40,279 nucleotides of DNA from UMGS1532 sp045594795 (GCA_045594795.1 JAZNZF010000029.1:1-40279); one strand, 5' to 3'. Numbered from the stretch's first letter, positions 7,095 to 15,114 are shown. The notes: generated by a model not told the origin, from the letters alone. Program-made: numbers and translations.

Positions 7095-7229
7095 TTAGTA
7101 GGTAAGTGTTTTGCGGCCCTTTGCTCTACGACGGGCAAGCACCTTGCGACCATTAGCAGTAGACATTCTTTTCATAAAGCCGTGCTCTTTTTTTCTGTGA
7201 AGTTTCTTAGGCTGATAGGTTCTTTTCAT
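7095..7229 (-). CDS. rpmH: 50S ribosomal protein L34
   Basis: This 44-residue protein is a complete, highly conserved L34: it starts MKRTYQPKKLHRKKEHGF and ends RRRAKGRKTLTY. It binds 23S rRNA in the large subunit. AAGGAGG (7238-7244) lies eight bases upstream of the ATG. It heads the operon that continues with rnpA, yidD, yidC and jag. In many Firmicutes dnaA lies next to rpmH; here the neighbour is coaX. Confidence 0.98.
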   Translation of the reverse strand: MKRTYQPKKLHRKKEHGFMKRMSTANGRKVLARRRAKGRKTLTY

Positions 7230-7310
7230 TTTTTACGCCTCCTTGACATTTAAGGTTTAATATGTGGGTAGCTATCTTGCGTATGGCGATAGTAACCCAA
7301 TCATTTATTG

Positions 7311-7340
7311 ATTATACAATAGCTAACCTTAAAATGTCAA
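7311..7340 (-). promoter_or_regulatory. Promoter of rpmH operon
   Basis: On the minus strand a perfect TTGACA (7335-7340) and a perfect TATAAT (7311-7316) are separated by 18 bases. This strong promoter fits a ribosomal-protein operon; the leader to rpmH is about 75 bases. Confidence 0.85.
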
Positions 7341-7377
7341 TCTTTTTTTGCGTAATAGGGTAAAAAATTAAGCGCAC

Positions 7378-7406
7378 TTGATTTTAATGGCGGTCTGTAA
7401 TATAAT
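7378..7406 (+). promoter_or_regulatory. Promoter of coaX
   Basis: TTGATT (7378-7383) and TATAAT (7401-7406) with spacing 17 lie 40 bases upstream of coaX and read divergently from the rpmH promoter. Confidence 0.7.
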
Positions 7407-7446
7407 AAGTGGGGTAAATAAATCGTTTGATTAGAGGTAAAAGTAA

Positions 7447-8208
7447 ATGATTTTAACTATAGACATAGGCAATACCAACATAACACTTGGCGGATACAAA
7501 GGGGACAAGCTTCAGTTTGTGGCTCGTCTTGCTACTGATACTTCGCTTACTGCTGACCAGTACGCAGTTCAAATCAGCAGTATTTTGCAGCTTCGGGGAT
7601 ATACCGCAGAGATTAGCGATGCAATAATCAGCTCGGTTGTGCCAACAACCGCTACAGCCGTAAAGGGCGCGCTAAAGCTCATTACCGGAAAAGAGCCTTT
7701 AATGTTGGGGCCTGGGGTTAAAACAGGGCTTAATATAAAGCTTGACAACCCTGCACAGCTTGGTGCCGACCTTGCCGCAGGTGCGGTTGGTGCTATGGGT
7801 AAATATAAAATGCCTTGTATTATTATTGATATGGGCACTGCTACTACGGTTAGTGTTATGGATAAAGACGGCGCGTTTTTAGGCGGTGTTATCGCGGCGG
7901 GTATTCGCTCAACTTTAGATGCGCTTACCTCAAAAACCGCACAGCTGCCCGCAATTAATATCGACGCGCCTAAGAGTGTTATTGGTAAAAACACGGTAGA
8001 TAGTATGAAATCTGGCCTTATTTTCGGTGCCGCCGCCATGCTCGACGGAATTGTAGACCGAATTCTTTTAGAGTTAGGCGAGGAAGCAACAGTTGTTGCA
8101 ACGGGTGGTCTTGCAGAAATGGTGGTTAAAAACTGTACCCGCGAGGTTATAATTGATAACGACCTGCTTTTAGAAGGTCTTTACAAAATCTACAAAAAGA
8201 ATTGTTAG
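7447..8208 (+). CDS. coaX: Type III pantothenate kinase
   Basis: This 253-residue enzyme phosphorylates pantothenate at the start of coenzyme A synthesis, in the cytoplasm. It has the ASKHA-fold phosphate motifs of CoaX: LTIDIGNTNI at residues 2-11, the central GADLAAGAVGAMGKY, and IIIDMGTATTVSVMD, followed by GGVIAAGIRSTLDAL and a late VATGGLAEMV. AGAGGT upstream is the ribosome binding site. The next gene encodes an ECF S component, which suggests a pantothenate uptake and use unit. It ends in TAG, showing that TAG is an ordinary stop in this genome. Confidence 0.95.
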   Translation: MILTIDIGNTNITLGGYKGDKLQFVARLATDTSLTADQYAVQISSILQLRGYTAEISDAIISSVVPTTATAVKGALKLITGKEPLMLGPGVKTGLNIKLDNPAQLGADLAAGAVGAMGKYKMPCIIIDMGTATTVSVMDKDGAFLGGVIAAGIRSTLDALTSKTAQLPAINIDAPKSVIGKNTVDSMKSGLIFGAAAMLDGIVDRILLELGEEATVVATGGLAEMVVKNCTREVIIDNDLLLEGLYKIYKKNC

Positions 8209-8263
8209 GTTTTAATACCCACTTGGGTTTTAAAATAAATTTCACAGAACTGTATCTTTAAAA

Positions 8264-8310
8264 GCATAAAAGGACTTTAAAACCTGTAAAATGTTCAATC
8301 CTTTTTATGC
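8264..8310 (+). other. Stem-loop in the leader of the ECF S component gene
   Basis: GCATAAAAGGA (8264-8274) can pair with TCCTTTTTATGC (8299-8310), enclosing 24 bases, with one extra T bulged. It lies 18 bases upstream of the AGGAGG site. It does not match a riboswitch class I recognise. Confidence 0.4.
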
Positions 8311-8341
8311 CGACGGAGAACAGTATCAGGAGGAAAAGAAA

Positions 8342-8917
8342 ATGAAAAAATCGCAAAAGACAGCAATCTATGGACTCTTTACGGCAGTTATAATCGTGCT
8401 GCAGCTACTAAGCTATTTTGTAAAAATAGGCACATTTAACCTGTCACTTGTGCTAATCCCCATTATCTTGGGCGCGCATCTGTATGGCGCAAAAATGGGC
8501 GCGGTGTTTGGCGGTGTGTTCGGTGCAGTAGTTTCAATCTGCTGTGTCGCGGGTCTTGACGGCGGCGGATATATCCTATTTACCGCCAGCCCCTTGCTAA
8601 CCGTACTTGTATGTATGGTTAAAGGTATAGCCGCAGGTGCAGCAGCAGGCGCGGTATCTTCTTTGCTTAAAAAGAAAAGCAATTACGCGGCAGTAATTCT
8701 TTCGGCAATCGTAGCCCCCGTAGTAAACACAGGCCTTTTTATAGTGGCGCTTTTGGTGTTCTTTAAGGATATTTTATATTCTTGGGCAGGCGGCACCGAC
8801 ATAGCAACTTATATCGTTGTAGGTCTTGTAGGCGTAAACTTTTTAATAGAGCTTGTAATAAATCTTGTTATGGCGCCTTCACTTTTAACAGTAACAAAAG
8901 CGCTTGGCAGAAGATAA
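8342..8917 (+). CDS. ECF transporter S component, possibly pantothenate (PanT-like)
   Basis: This 191-residue protein has about six hydrophobic helices typical of ECF substrate-capture subunits, with the common N-terminal KTAIYGLFTAVIIVLQLL and a long second block (LVLIPIILGAHLYGAKMGAV). It would bind a vitamin and deliver it through a shared EcfA/A'/T motor encoded elsewhere. The ATG at 8342 has AGGAGG at 8328-8333, eight bases upstream; the longer frame from 8291 lacks such a site. Pantothenate is inferred only from coaX lying just upstream; other vitamins remain possible. The gap to rsmA is 12 bases, so they are probably co-transcribed. Confidence 0.75.
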   Translation: MKKSQKTAIYGLFTAVIIVLQLLSYFVKIGTFNLSLVLIPIILGAHLYGAKMGAVFGGVFGAVVSICCVAGLDGGGYILFTASPLLTVLVCMVKGIAAGAAAGAVSSLLKKKSNYAAVILSAIVAPVVNTGLFIVALLVFFKDILYSWAGGTDIATYIVVGLVGVNFLIELVINLVMAPSLLTVTKALGRR

Positions 8918-8929
8918 AAAGGAAAATTT

Positions 8930-9790
8930 ATGTATAATCTTTCGGATATCGGTGTAATAAAGCAGCTGCTTTTCGAGGCGGGCTTTAGCTTTAAAAAATC
9001 GCTCGGTCAAAACTTTTTAATAAACCCCTCGGTCTGTCCCGATATGGCTAAGGCGAGTGGTTGTAAAGACGTTGGCGTTATAGAAATCGGCGCAGGTGTA
9101 GGCGTGCTTACTGCCGAGCTTTGCCGCCGCGCCAAAAAGGTTGTTTGTATAGAAATTGATACAAGGCTTAAACCTATTCTCGATAAAACTCTCGCTGATT
9201 TCGATAACTGCGAAATTGTGTACGAGGACGTTATGAAGGTGGATTTGCACACACTTATACGCGAGAAATTCGGTGATATGCCCGTAGTTATTTGCGCTAA
9301 CCTCCCTTACTACATAACCTCGCCTATTGTAATGATGCTACTCGAAAGCCGCTTGCCGATAGATGCAATTACGGTTATGGTGCAAAAAGAGGCGGCGGAT
9401 AGACTAACCGCAGAGGTAGGCTCAAGAGAATCGGGCGCTGTTACGGTTGCGGTTAATTATTATGCCGAAGCCCATACCGTTCGCAAAGTTTCGCGCGGTT
9501 CGTTTATGCCTAGCCCCAACGTAGATAGCGCGGTAATAAAGCTCCAAATAAGAAAAGAACCGCCCGTTGTAGTAAAAAACGAGAAAGCGTTTTTTGGGCT
9601 TATCCGCGCGGGTTTTTCTCAACGCAGAAAAACTTTGCAAAACTCGGTATCGTCAGCGCTTGGTATTAGCAAGGAAACTATAAAACAAGCACTAAAGATA
9701 AGCGGCTTGTCCGAAACTGTACGCGCAGAGGCATTAACAATGCAACAGCTATCAGACCTATCAAACGCATTGGAAGAATTAAAAGCATAA
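8930..9790 (+). CDS. rsmA: 16S rRNA (adenine-N6,N6)-dimethyltransferase RsmA (KsgA)
   Basis: This 286-residue enzyme dimethylates two adjacent adenines in the 3'-terminal helix of 16S rRNA during 30S maturation. The N-terminal KKSLGQNFLINPSV is the family hallmark, VIEIGAGVGVLTAELCRRAKK holds the S-adenosylmethionine-binding glycines, VVCIEID binds the ribose, and ANLPYYITSPIV contains the catalytic NLPY motif. The C-terminal helical domain (GFSQRRKTLQNSVS) binds rRNA. The ribosome binding site is AAAGGAAAA. Length is normal. It ends the coaX-S component-rsmA unit and is followed by a strong terminator. Confidence 0.97.
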   Translation: MYNLSDIGVIKQLLFEAGFSFKKSLGQNFLINPSVCPDMAKASGCKDVGVIEIGAGVGVLTAELCRRAKKVVCIEIDTRLKPILDKTLADFDNCEIVYEDVMKVDLHTLIREKFGDMPVVICANLPYYITSPIVMMLLESRLPIDAITVMVQKEAADRLTAEVGSRESGAVTVAVNYYAEAHTVRKVSRGSFMPSPNVDSAVIKLQIRKEPPVVVKNEKAFFGLIRAGFSQRRKTLQNSVSSALGISKETIKQALKISGLSETVRAEALTMQQLSDLSNALEELKA

Positions 9791-9800
9791 ATAAAAAACT

Positions 9801-9838
9801 AAACCGCGGTAGAGCAATAAACTCTACCGCGGTTTTTG
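9801..9838. terminator. Strong terminator after rsmA
   Basis: A perfect 14-bp stem, AAACCGCGGTAGAG (9801-9814) with CTCTACCGCGGTTT (9822-9835), is followed by T residues. It lies between convergent genes and could serve both. Confidence 0.93.
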
Positions 9839-9855
9839 TCATTGTAAGTTATATT

Positions 9856-10782
9856 CTATAAGAACATAAAGATAATAGGAATTGTAACAACTGAAAGCAA
9901 ATGCGATATAACCGCCATACCGGCAGCTTTTTTGGTATCTTTACCGTAGGCGCTCGGTATAACTATAGTGTTAAGGCCAAGCGGCATTGCAAGGGCGCAA
10001 AGTGCACAGGTATAGCTTACGGAATCTATAGGTATAAGCTTTGCAACACCTATAAAGATAAGCGGAAAAATTATAAGCCTTATTATAGAAATTACATAAA
10101 GGCTAACATCTTTTAAGGTTTTCTTTAAGCTTATTGTAGAAACCGTTATACCCGTAAGTAGCATAGCAACGGGCGACATGCAAGCCCCCGTAGAGTCGAT
10201 TAACGAGGTCGCAAAGGTAGGTAGCTTTATTCCAGTAATACCGATAATCATACCAATAAGCATAGCTATCATCATAGGATTTAAGAAAGCCTTAAGCTTT
10301 TGCTTTATCCCGTGAGCAGAGCTATCGGCAATAAGCAAAACAGGAACACCCCAAAGATAAATCATCGTCCATAAAGGAAGGGTGAATATTAAGTATTCGA
10401 AAAACATATCGGGGAAAAGGGCGCTAAAAACTGCGTTACCCATAAACCCGAAGTTCGCAAAGCTTAACCCGTATGTATAAATATTTCGCATATAATTGTC
10501 TTTTGTAAGTAGCCTCGAGCATAGAATTGCAAGGGGAATAACAAAAACCATTATAATTATGCTTGTTAAAAGAGGCTTTGCCGCAGCGCTAATACGTGCA
10601 GGGGTAAAGTTGCTTATAAATGTACCCATAACGAGCGCCGGTACAAACAGGTAGTTTTCAAGCTTGGAGAGCACCGTTGCCGAGTCCTTTGGTAATAGCT
10701 TGAACCTTGCTAAAAAATAGCCTATTGCGATAAGTGAAAACAAAAAAATGTTTTGGTTTAGGGTTGATAAAAATACCTGCAT
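9856..10782 (-). CDS. AEC-family transporter (auxin efflux carrier type permease)
   Basis: This 308-residue integral membrane protein has about ten hydrophobic helices in two similar halves, as in the AEC family. Bacterial members export or exchange organic acids such as malate. Typical features are IFLFSLIAIGYFLARFKLLP at the start, YLFVPALVMGTFI with the family proline in helix 2, FGFMGNAVFSALF mid-protein, and MPLGLNTIVIPSAYGKDTKKA near the end. The ATG at 10780-10782 has AGGTGT just upstream; a longer frame to 10872 adds an unrelated 30-residue stretch. The substrate is unknown; the neighbouring oxaloacetate decarboxylase-type genes make an organic acid plausible. Confidence 0.85.
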   Translation of the reverse strand: MQVFLSTLNQNIFLFSLIAIGYFLARFKLLPKDSATVLSKLENYLFVPALVMGTFISNFTPARISAAAKPLLTSIIIMVFVIPLAILCSRLLTKDNYMRNIYTYGLSFANFGFMGNAVFSALFPDMFFEYLIFTLPLWTMIYLWGVPVLLIADSSAHGIKQKLKAFLNPMMIAMLIGMIIGITGIKLPTFATSLIDSTGACMSPVAMLLTGITVSTISLKKTLKDVSLYVISIIRLIIFPLIFIGVAKLIPIDSVSYTCALCALAMPLGLNTIVIPSAYGKDTKKAAGMAVISHLLSVVTIPIIFMFL

Positions 10783-10898
10783 AAAATAACACCTGATTTT
10801 ATAATAATTATATTGACCATTAACAGTTTTAACACAAAACAAGGGCAAAGTCAATAAAAAAGTGCTGTGCATAAATACTATGCACAGCGCTTTAACAA

Positions 10899-11117
10899 TT
10901 AGTCTTTCTTATTGCCCGAGAAAATTTTGTTAATTAATAAAGTAGCAAGAATGATAACGCCTATAATAACGAATATAACAAGCATGCCCTTGCCCATATA
11001 GCCTAACATACTTATAAAGTTTTGTGGCTCGAAAACAAGCTCGGGGGTAGAGGTGCTTGTTGTTTCAGCAACCTTTGAAGCCGAAAGAATATTTAAAACA
11101 GTATTTAATAATTTCAT
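10899..11117 (-). CDS. OadG-related small membrane subunit
   Basis: This 72-residue protein has one transmembrane helix (GKGMLVIFVIIGVIILATLLI, split here as GKGMLVIFVI and IGVIILATLLI) followed by a short basic tail (KIFSGNKKD). The position 12 bases downstream of oadB, the size and the helix type match the gamma-type small subunits of sodium-pumping decarboxylases, which anchor and stabilise the complex. The N-terminal 40 residues, rich in Ser/Thr, would lie outside the membrane core. Assignment rests on size, topology and neighbourhood. Confidence 0.7.
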   Translation of the reverse strand: MKLLNTVLNILSASKVAETTSTSTPELVFEPQNFISMLGYMGKGMLVIFVIIGVIILATLLINKIFSGNKKD

Positions 11118-11129
11118 TTTTGTTACCCC

Positions 11130-12284
11130 CTATTTACCAAAGAAGTTAAGGATTATACCGCCCGCGATAACCGAGGCAATCTGTCCCGAAACGTTAACAC
11201 CGATAGAGTGCATTAAAAGGAAGTTCTGTGGGTCTTCCTTGAGTGCCATTTTGTGCACGATTCTGCCAGACATTGGGAAAGCAGAAATACCCGCAGCGCC
11301 TATCATTGGGTTAATTTTTGTTTTAGCAAAAACATTGATAAGCTTTGCAAAAAGCACACCGCCTGCGGTATCAACAATAAATGCAATAAGGCCAAGACCT
11401 AAGATTAAAAGTGTATCAACCTTAAAGAACTTTTCGGCGGTCATATTAAATGCAACCGAAACGCCAAGGAATATTGTAACAAGGTTTGCAAGCACCTTTT
11501 GTGCGGTTTCGGAAAGTGATTCTAAAACGCCACACTCTCTAATAAGGTTACCGAACATCAAAAATCCGATAAGTGCGGTAGCCTGTGGAACAACAGCAGA
11601 AACTACAATTGTGATGATTATTGGGAACATAATACGGGTGAGTTTTGAAACGGATTTCTGCTCGTAAGGCATACGGATTAAGCGTTCTTTTTTAGTGGTA
11701 AGAAGCTTTATTACAGGTGGCTGAATGATAGGCACTAAAGCCATATAAGAGTATGCAGCAACCGTAATAGCACCAACGTATGAAGAGCCCAAGGTGTTTG
11801 CAACTGCGATTGAAGTAGGACCGTCGGCTGCACCGATGATAGCAATTGATGCCGCATCGGTCTCGGGGAAGAACACACGTGCCATACATAAAGTAAAGAA
11901 TATGCCGAACTGTGCAGCAGCACCGAAAAGCATAAGCTTAGGGTTGGTTAAAAGTGGGCCGAAGTCTATCATTGCGCCGATGCCGATAAATAAAAGCAAC
12001 GGGAAAAGCTCGTTAGCGATACCCGCGTGGTAAAGAGTGGTTAATGCGCCGCTTTCCTCGATATACTCCACAGAGGAGCCGTTATCGGTGATAAGCTTTA
12101 TTGCTTTTTCAAAAATAACGTCTGCGCCCGGAATGTTTACAAGAATTGTACCAAAGCCCATAGGAAGAAGTAGGGTTGGCTCCATTTCCTTTTTAATGGC
12201 AAGGTAAATAAGCAAGCAGCCAACAAGAATCATAACCACTTGTTGCCAAGAGAATGCTAAAAGATTACTGTAAAGAATGTCCAT
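11130..12284 (-). CDS. Na+-transporting decarboxylase beta subunit (OadB/MmdB/GcdB type)
   Basis: This 384-residue polytopic membrane protein is the sodium channel and decarboxylation subunit of biotin-dependent Na+ pumps (oxaloacetate, methylmalonyl-CoA or glutaconyl-CoA decarboxylases). Hallmarks are LLPMGFGTILVNIPGA, the conserved IIGAADGPTSIAVANTLG with the essential aspartate, GNLIRECGVLESLSETAQ, and HSIGVNVSGQIASVIAGG with the Asn and Ser of the Na+ path. TAGGAGGT precedes the ATG. The carboxyltransferase and biotin carrier subunits are not adjacent, so the substrate cannot be named; they must be elsewhere if the complex works. Confidence 0.92.
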   Translation of the reverse strand: MDILYSNLLAFSWQQVVMILVGCLLIYLAIKKEMEPTLLLPMGFGTILVNIPGADVIFEKAIKLITDNGSSVEYIEESGALTTLYHAGIANELFPLLLFIGIGAMIDFGPLLTNPKLMLFGAAAQFGIFFTLCMARVFFPETDAASIAIIGAADGPTSIAVANTLGSSYVGAITVAAYSYMALVPIIQPPVIKLLTTKKERLIRMPYEQKSVSKLTRIMFPIIITIVVSAVVPQATALIGFLMFGNLIRECGVLESLSETAQKVLANLVTIFLGVSVAFNMTAEKFFKVDTLLILGLGLIAFIVDTAGGVLFAKLINVFAKTKINPMIGAAGISAFPMSGRIVHKMALKEDPQNFLLMHSIGVNVSGQIASVIAGGIILNFFGK

Positions 12285-12351
12285 TAATTCTACCTCCTAA
12301 TTTTTCGCAAATAATTTTATCATATAAAAATATAAAAAGCAATATTTTATT

Positions 12352-13104
12352 TTAAGTATTATCGTCTAAAAGATAGTGAATAAGTCTTTCGGGTCCGTCA
12401 AAAAAGGCTTTAGAGGTTTTGTAATGCTCAGTATCTTTATAATCAACCTCGCGTATGCCGCGTTCCGAAAGCTCAAGCACGGTAGCGTTTGGGAAAGCCA
12501 TTAAAAAAGGAGAGTGGGTGGCAATTACGAATTGCGAGTTGTTATTAACTAATCTGTGCATTTCAGTAATCAAAACAAGCAACCGCATTGGCGAAAGCGC
12601 TGCCTCTGGCTCGTCTAAAATATAAAGCCCGTTGCCCGAAAAGCGATTTTTAACAAGGCTTAAAAAGCTTTCTCCGTGGGATTGATTATGCAGTGATACA
12701 CCACCATACGAAGAAACAATGGAGGGGGTAGGTGCATCTATCTTATCAAGCTCGTCGATGTTAGAGGCAACGTTGAAAAAACTCTCTGCTCGCAAGAAAA
12801 AGCCGTCTTTAGCGGTATTTCGTCGAGATATCACCAAGTGTTTATAAAGGTCAGAATGGGCACTTGCGGTGGAAAAACTAAAATTTCTGGTGCCACCCTC
12901 GGCGTTAAAGCCGCAAGCAATAGCTATAGCCTCTATAAGTGTGGATTTACCTGTTCCGTTTTCACCTACAATAACAGTAACATCACTGTTAAAATTAATT
13001 TCGTTTCCGTCTATTAGGTATTTAACTGCGGGAATGTTTTGCAGGTAGGAGTCTTTATCAAGGGGTTTGTCGAGAAAGACTGATTCTATATATTTTCTTT
13101 CCAT
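12352..13104 (-). CDS. AAA-type ATPase with ABC-like fold
   Basis: This 250-residue soluble protein is a predicted ATPase of the SMC/ABC-like class. The Walker A loop GENGTGKSTLIEAIA lies near residue 48, a signature-like HGESFLSLV near 143, the Walker B strand LYILDEPEAALSP near 158, and a switch histidine in VIATHSPFLMAFP near 190. It lacks membrane domains and any nuclease or OLD-type TOPRIM extension. It is the third gene of a tight operon with a PAP2 phosphatase (six bases apart) and a PlsC-like acyltransferase, though no link to lipids is visible in the protein itself. Function unknown. Confidence 0.85.
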   Translation of the reverse strand: MERKYIESVFLDKPLDKDSYLQNIPAVKYLIDGNEINFNSDVTVIVGENGTGKSTLIEAIAIACGFNAEGGTRNFSFSTASAHSDLYKHLVISRRNTAKDGFFLRAESFFNVASNIDELDKIDAPTPSIVSSYGGVSLHNQSHGESFLSLVKNRFSGNGLYILDEPEAALSPMRLLVLITEMHRLVNNNSQFVIATHSPFLMAFPNATVLELSERGIREVDYKDTEHYKTSKAFFDGPERLIHYLLDDNT

Positions 13105-13110
13105 AACTAT

Positions 13111-13803
13111 TTAAAAGTTCTCGCTTTTCGTTATCTTTGTTTTAGACTTAAAGTATACATCCTTAAAGACCCAAAGCTCTGCTATTAAGCAAACGGGTAA
13201 AGCGGCAAAAAAGTCGACCACCGAGTGCTGCTTTATAAACACTGTAGAAAGACAAATGCTAAAGCAAAAGGCGGTAATTAAAGCCTTAACCCATTTATTA
13301 ACACTGTTCTCTCTGAGCCAAACGGATGCTATACCAATAGAGTAGGCACAATGTAAAGAGGGGCAAACGCCCGTGTTAGTATCTACCCTATATAAAAGCC
13401 CTACTATTTCGGTTAATATGTTGTGATTTTGAAATTCGGCAGGGCGCAGTAGCTGACAGGTAGGGTATATCACGTATATCACTATTGCAATGGCTTGGGT
13501 TATCATAATATAAATTTGCAGACGCTTAAAGTTTGTAACGTTGTAAAGTGCAAAGTATAAAAGTGAGCCCGCAATAAGCAAATACCACAGAACGTACGGC
13601 ACAACAAAATACTCGCAAAAGGGGATTATATCGTCAAGCGCGCAGTGTACCTCGTGGCAGGATTCTTGCGGAATTAAATTTTCGGTAAGAAAGAAAAGCA
13701 CAAAATACACAACCCACCCAAAAAGCAGTAATAGGTGAGAGAATTCAGGTGTATTAAGCTTTGAAAACCTAAACTCGCGATAATTTACAACAGGTTTTTT
13801 CAT
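13111..13803 (-). CDS. PAP2-superfamily membrane phosphatase
   Basis: This 230-residue membrane protein has about six hydrophobic helices and the phosphatase motifs of the PAP2 superfamily: CPSLHCAYSIG (PSxH type) and IKQHSVVDFFAALP with the third-motif His and Asp. The first motif (KxxxxxxRP) is represented by the region TCQLLRPAEF. Such enzymes remove phosphate from lipid phosphates, or act as inositol phosphotransferases. It starts one base after the stop of the PlsC-like gene, with AGGAGG upstream, so the two are translationally linked, which supports a step in lipid synthesis (acylation, then dephosphorylation). The substrate is inferred. Confidence 0.85.
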   Translation of the reverse strand: MKKPVVNYREFRFSKLNTPEFSHLLLLFGWVVYFVLFFLTENLIPQESCHEVHCALDDIIPFCEYFVVPYVLWYLLIAGSLLYFALYNVTNFKRLQIYIMITQAIAIVIYVIYPTCQLLRPAEFQNHNILTEIVGLLYRVDTNTGVCPSLHCAYSIGIASVWLRENSVNKWVKALITAFCFSICLSTVFIKQHSVVDFFAALPVCLIAELWVFKDVYFKSKTKITKSENF

Positions 13804-13804
13804 A

Positions 13805-14560
13805 TTAATCCTCCTGTTTGTTGTATGGGTAAAGCCTACGCGGAATGTTGTTGTAGGGTACTACCTTATGCCTTGGCAAAGAGGTTGCCATATTTGTAAT
13901 TTCATCCATCAGATATGTGCGTATGCGTTCGCACTCTTGTGTGTTAGTTGCGGTGCTATCAAATTTAGTAGGTGTGCCGATATACACCTTGCGTAAAGCG
14001 GGAGCTATATACATAGGCACAAAATTTAGCTCGGTTTTCGTGCGTTTGTAGTAAAGACGGGCAATATCGGTAAATCCGTTTTGAAAGTCGCACACAATGT
14101 TGTTGTGGGGTTTTGCTTGCTCGGGGAAAATTACAACGTGATTACCGTCTTGCAAAAGCCTAACCGTGTCTTTAAAAGTGTGTATAACACGGGCATCGTG
14201 GTAAACAGGTATGGTGTTGGCGTTGTTAAAAACAAAGCTGCTTATAGGCGCAATCAGATATGAAGCAAGCTTATAAAAGGGCTTAGTCCAACGGGGTTTA
14301 TGCGACCAAAAATCGCGATAAGCATACGCGGGCACCTCTTTTAAATGCATCATTTGGGAAGCGCACCAAGTGTAGCGGTTGCGGGGTAAATACAGCTCTG
14401 CGGATATAGGGCCGTTCATTTGCGCGTGATTGCCTATAATTAAAGAGGGTGAGCTTGGCAGATTCTCGAGCCCCTCAACCGTCATCTTTTTAAAGAATAG
14501 CCACACAAACCATTTTGCTATTGGATAAAAGGGAGAAATTTTTTTGTTATTGCTTTGCAA
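13805..14560 (-). CDS. PlsC-like lysophospholipid acyltransferase with altered HX4D motif
   Basis: This 251-residue protein belongs to the glycerolipid acyltransferase superfamily, which transfers acyl chains to lysophosphatidate-like acceptors at the membrane. The N-terminal WFVWLFFKKMTVEGLENLP leads to SLIIGNHAQMNGP, where the usual NHxSxxD (HX4D) becomes HAQMNG: the catalytic histidine remains but Gly stands where Asp is expected. The later block is VVIFPEQAKPHN, with FPEQ in place of FPEG. These changes define a distinct subfamily rather than random decay, since the rest is intact. The start is TTG (14558-14560) with GGCGG five bases upstream. It leads the operon with the PAP2 and ATPase genes. 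Confidence 0.75.
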   Translation of the reverse strand: MQSNNKKISPFYPIAKWFVWLFFKKMTVEGLENLPSSPSLIIGNHAQMNGPISAELYLPRNRYTWCASQMMHLKEVPAYAYRDFWSHKPRWTKPFYKLASYLIAPISSFVFNNANTIPVYHDARVIHTFKDTVRLLQDGNHVVIFPEQAKPHNNIVCDFQNGFTDIARLYYKRTKTELNFVPMYIAPALRKVYIGTPTKFDSTATNTQECERIRTYLMDEITNMATSLPRHKVVPYNNIPRRLYPYNKQED

Positions 14561-14598
14561 AATTACCGCCTCGATTAATAATGTTAAATACGTTAATA

Positions 14599-14627
14599 AT
14601 TATACTATCCCAAGCGCTAAAGTTCAA
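14599..14627 (-). promoter_or_regulatory. Promoter of PlsC-PAP2-ATPase operon
   Basis: Minus-strand TTGAAC (14622-14627) and TATAAT (14599-14604) with spacing 17, about 40 bases upstream of the TTG start. Confidence 0.75.
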
Positions 14628-14702
14628 CCACTTAAATTGTAAAAAAGTGTAGAACGGCGTATAAAAATTACCCTTTGGTTTTGAAAAAAACACAAAAAAG
14701 CG

Positions 14703-14731
14703 TTGACTTTAGCGTGATAAAGTGTTAAAAT
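14703..14731 (+). promoter_or_regulatory. Promoter of YerC-like gene
   Basis: TTGACT (14703-14708) and TAAAAT (14726-14731) with spacing 17 read divergently from the lipid operon promoter. Confidence 0.75.
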
Positions 14732-14762
14732 ATTAAATAGTAAAAGTAAAGGAGTAGTGCAT

Positions 14763-15047
14763 ATGAATCTCCGCAACGAAAGCTTAGACAAACTTTTTTC
14801 CGAAATTTTAAAACTAAAAACCGTAGACGAGTGTTACGAATTTTTTGAGGATATTTGTACCATTAAAGAGCTACAGGATATTTCACAGCGTTTAGAGGTG
14901 GCATTCTTACTTAACGAGGGTAAAAATTACCAAGAAATATCGGCAAAAACGGGCGTAAGTACGGCAACAATAAGCCGTGTAAACAAATGCCTTAACTACG
15001 GTAGCGGCGGCTATAAGGCCGTTATAAAAAGGGCAAACGAAAAATAA
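14763..15047 (+). CDS. YerC/YecD-family TrpR-like DNA-binding protein
   Basis: This 94-residue protein is a small all-helical regulator related to the Trp repressor. The pattern KTVDECYEFFEDICTIKELQ is the dimer-forming N-terminal half, and AFLLNEGKNYQEISAKTGVS with TATISRVNKCLNYGSGGY is the helix-turn-helix that contacts DNA, a sequence typical of YerC. The ATG at 14763 follows GGAG (14751-14754) by eight bases and is preferred to a GTG at 14757. YerC-type proteins are linked to control of amino-acid or purine genes in some Firmicutes; the targets here are unknown. Confidence 0.9.
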   Translation: MNLRNESLDKLFSEILKLKTVDECYEFFEDICTIKELQDISQRLEVAFLLNEGKNYQEISAKTGVSTATISRVNKCLNYGSGGYKAVIKRANEK

Positions 15048-15054
15048 TATAAAA

Positions 15055-15105
15055 AAACCGACAGCTTAAGGTCTGCTCAAGTACCCGTTGCTGTCGGATT
15101 TTTTG
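15055..15105. terminator. Terminator between YerC-like and GH13 genes
   Basis: CCGACAGC (15058-15065) pairs with GCTGTCGG (15090-15097), with A-rich and T-rich flanks on either side, so it can act in both directions for the convergent genes. Confidence 0.8.
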
Positions 15106-15114
15106 TTTTTTAGG

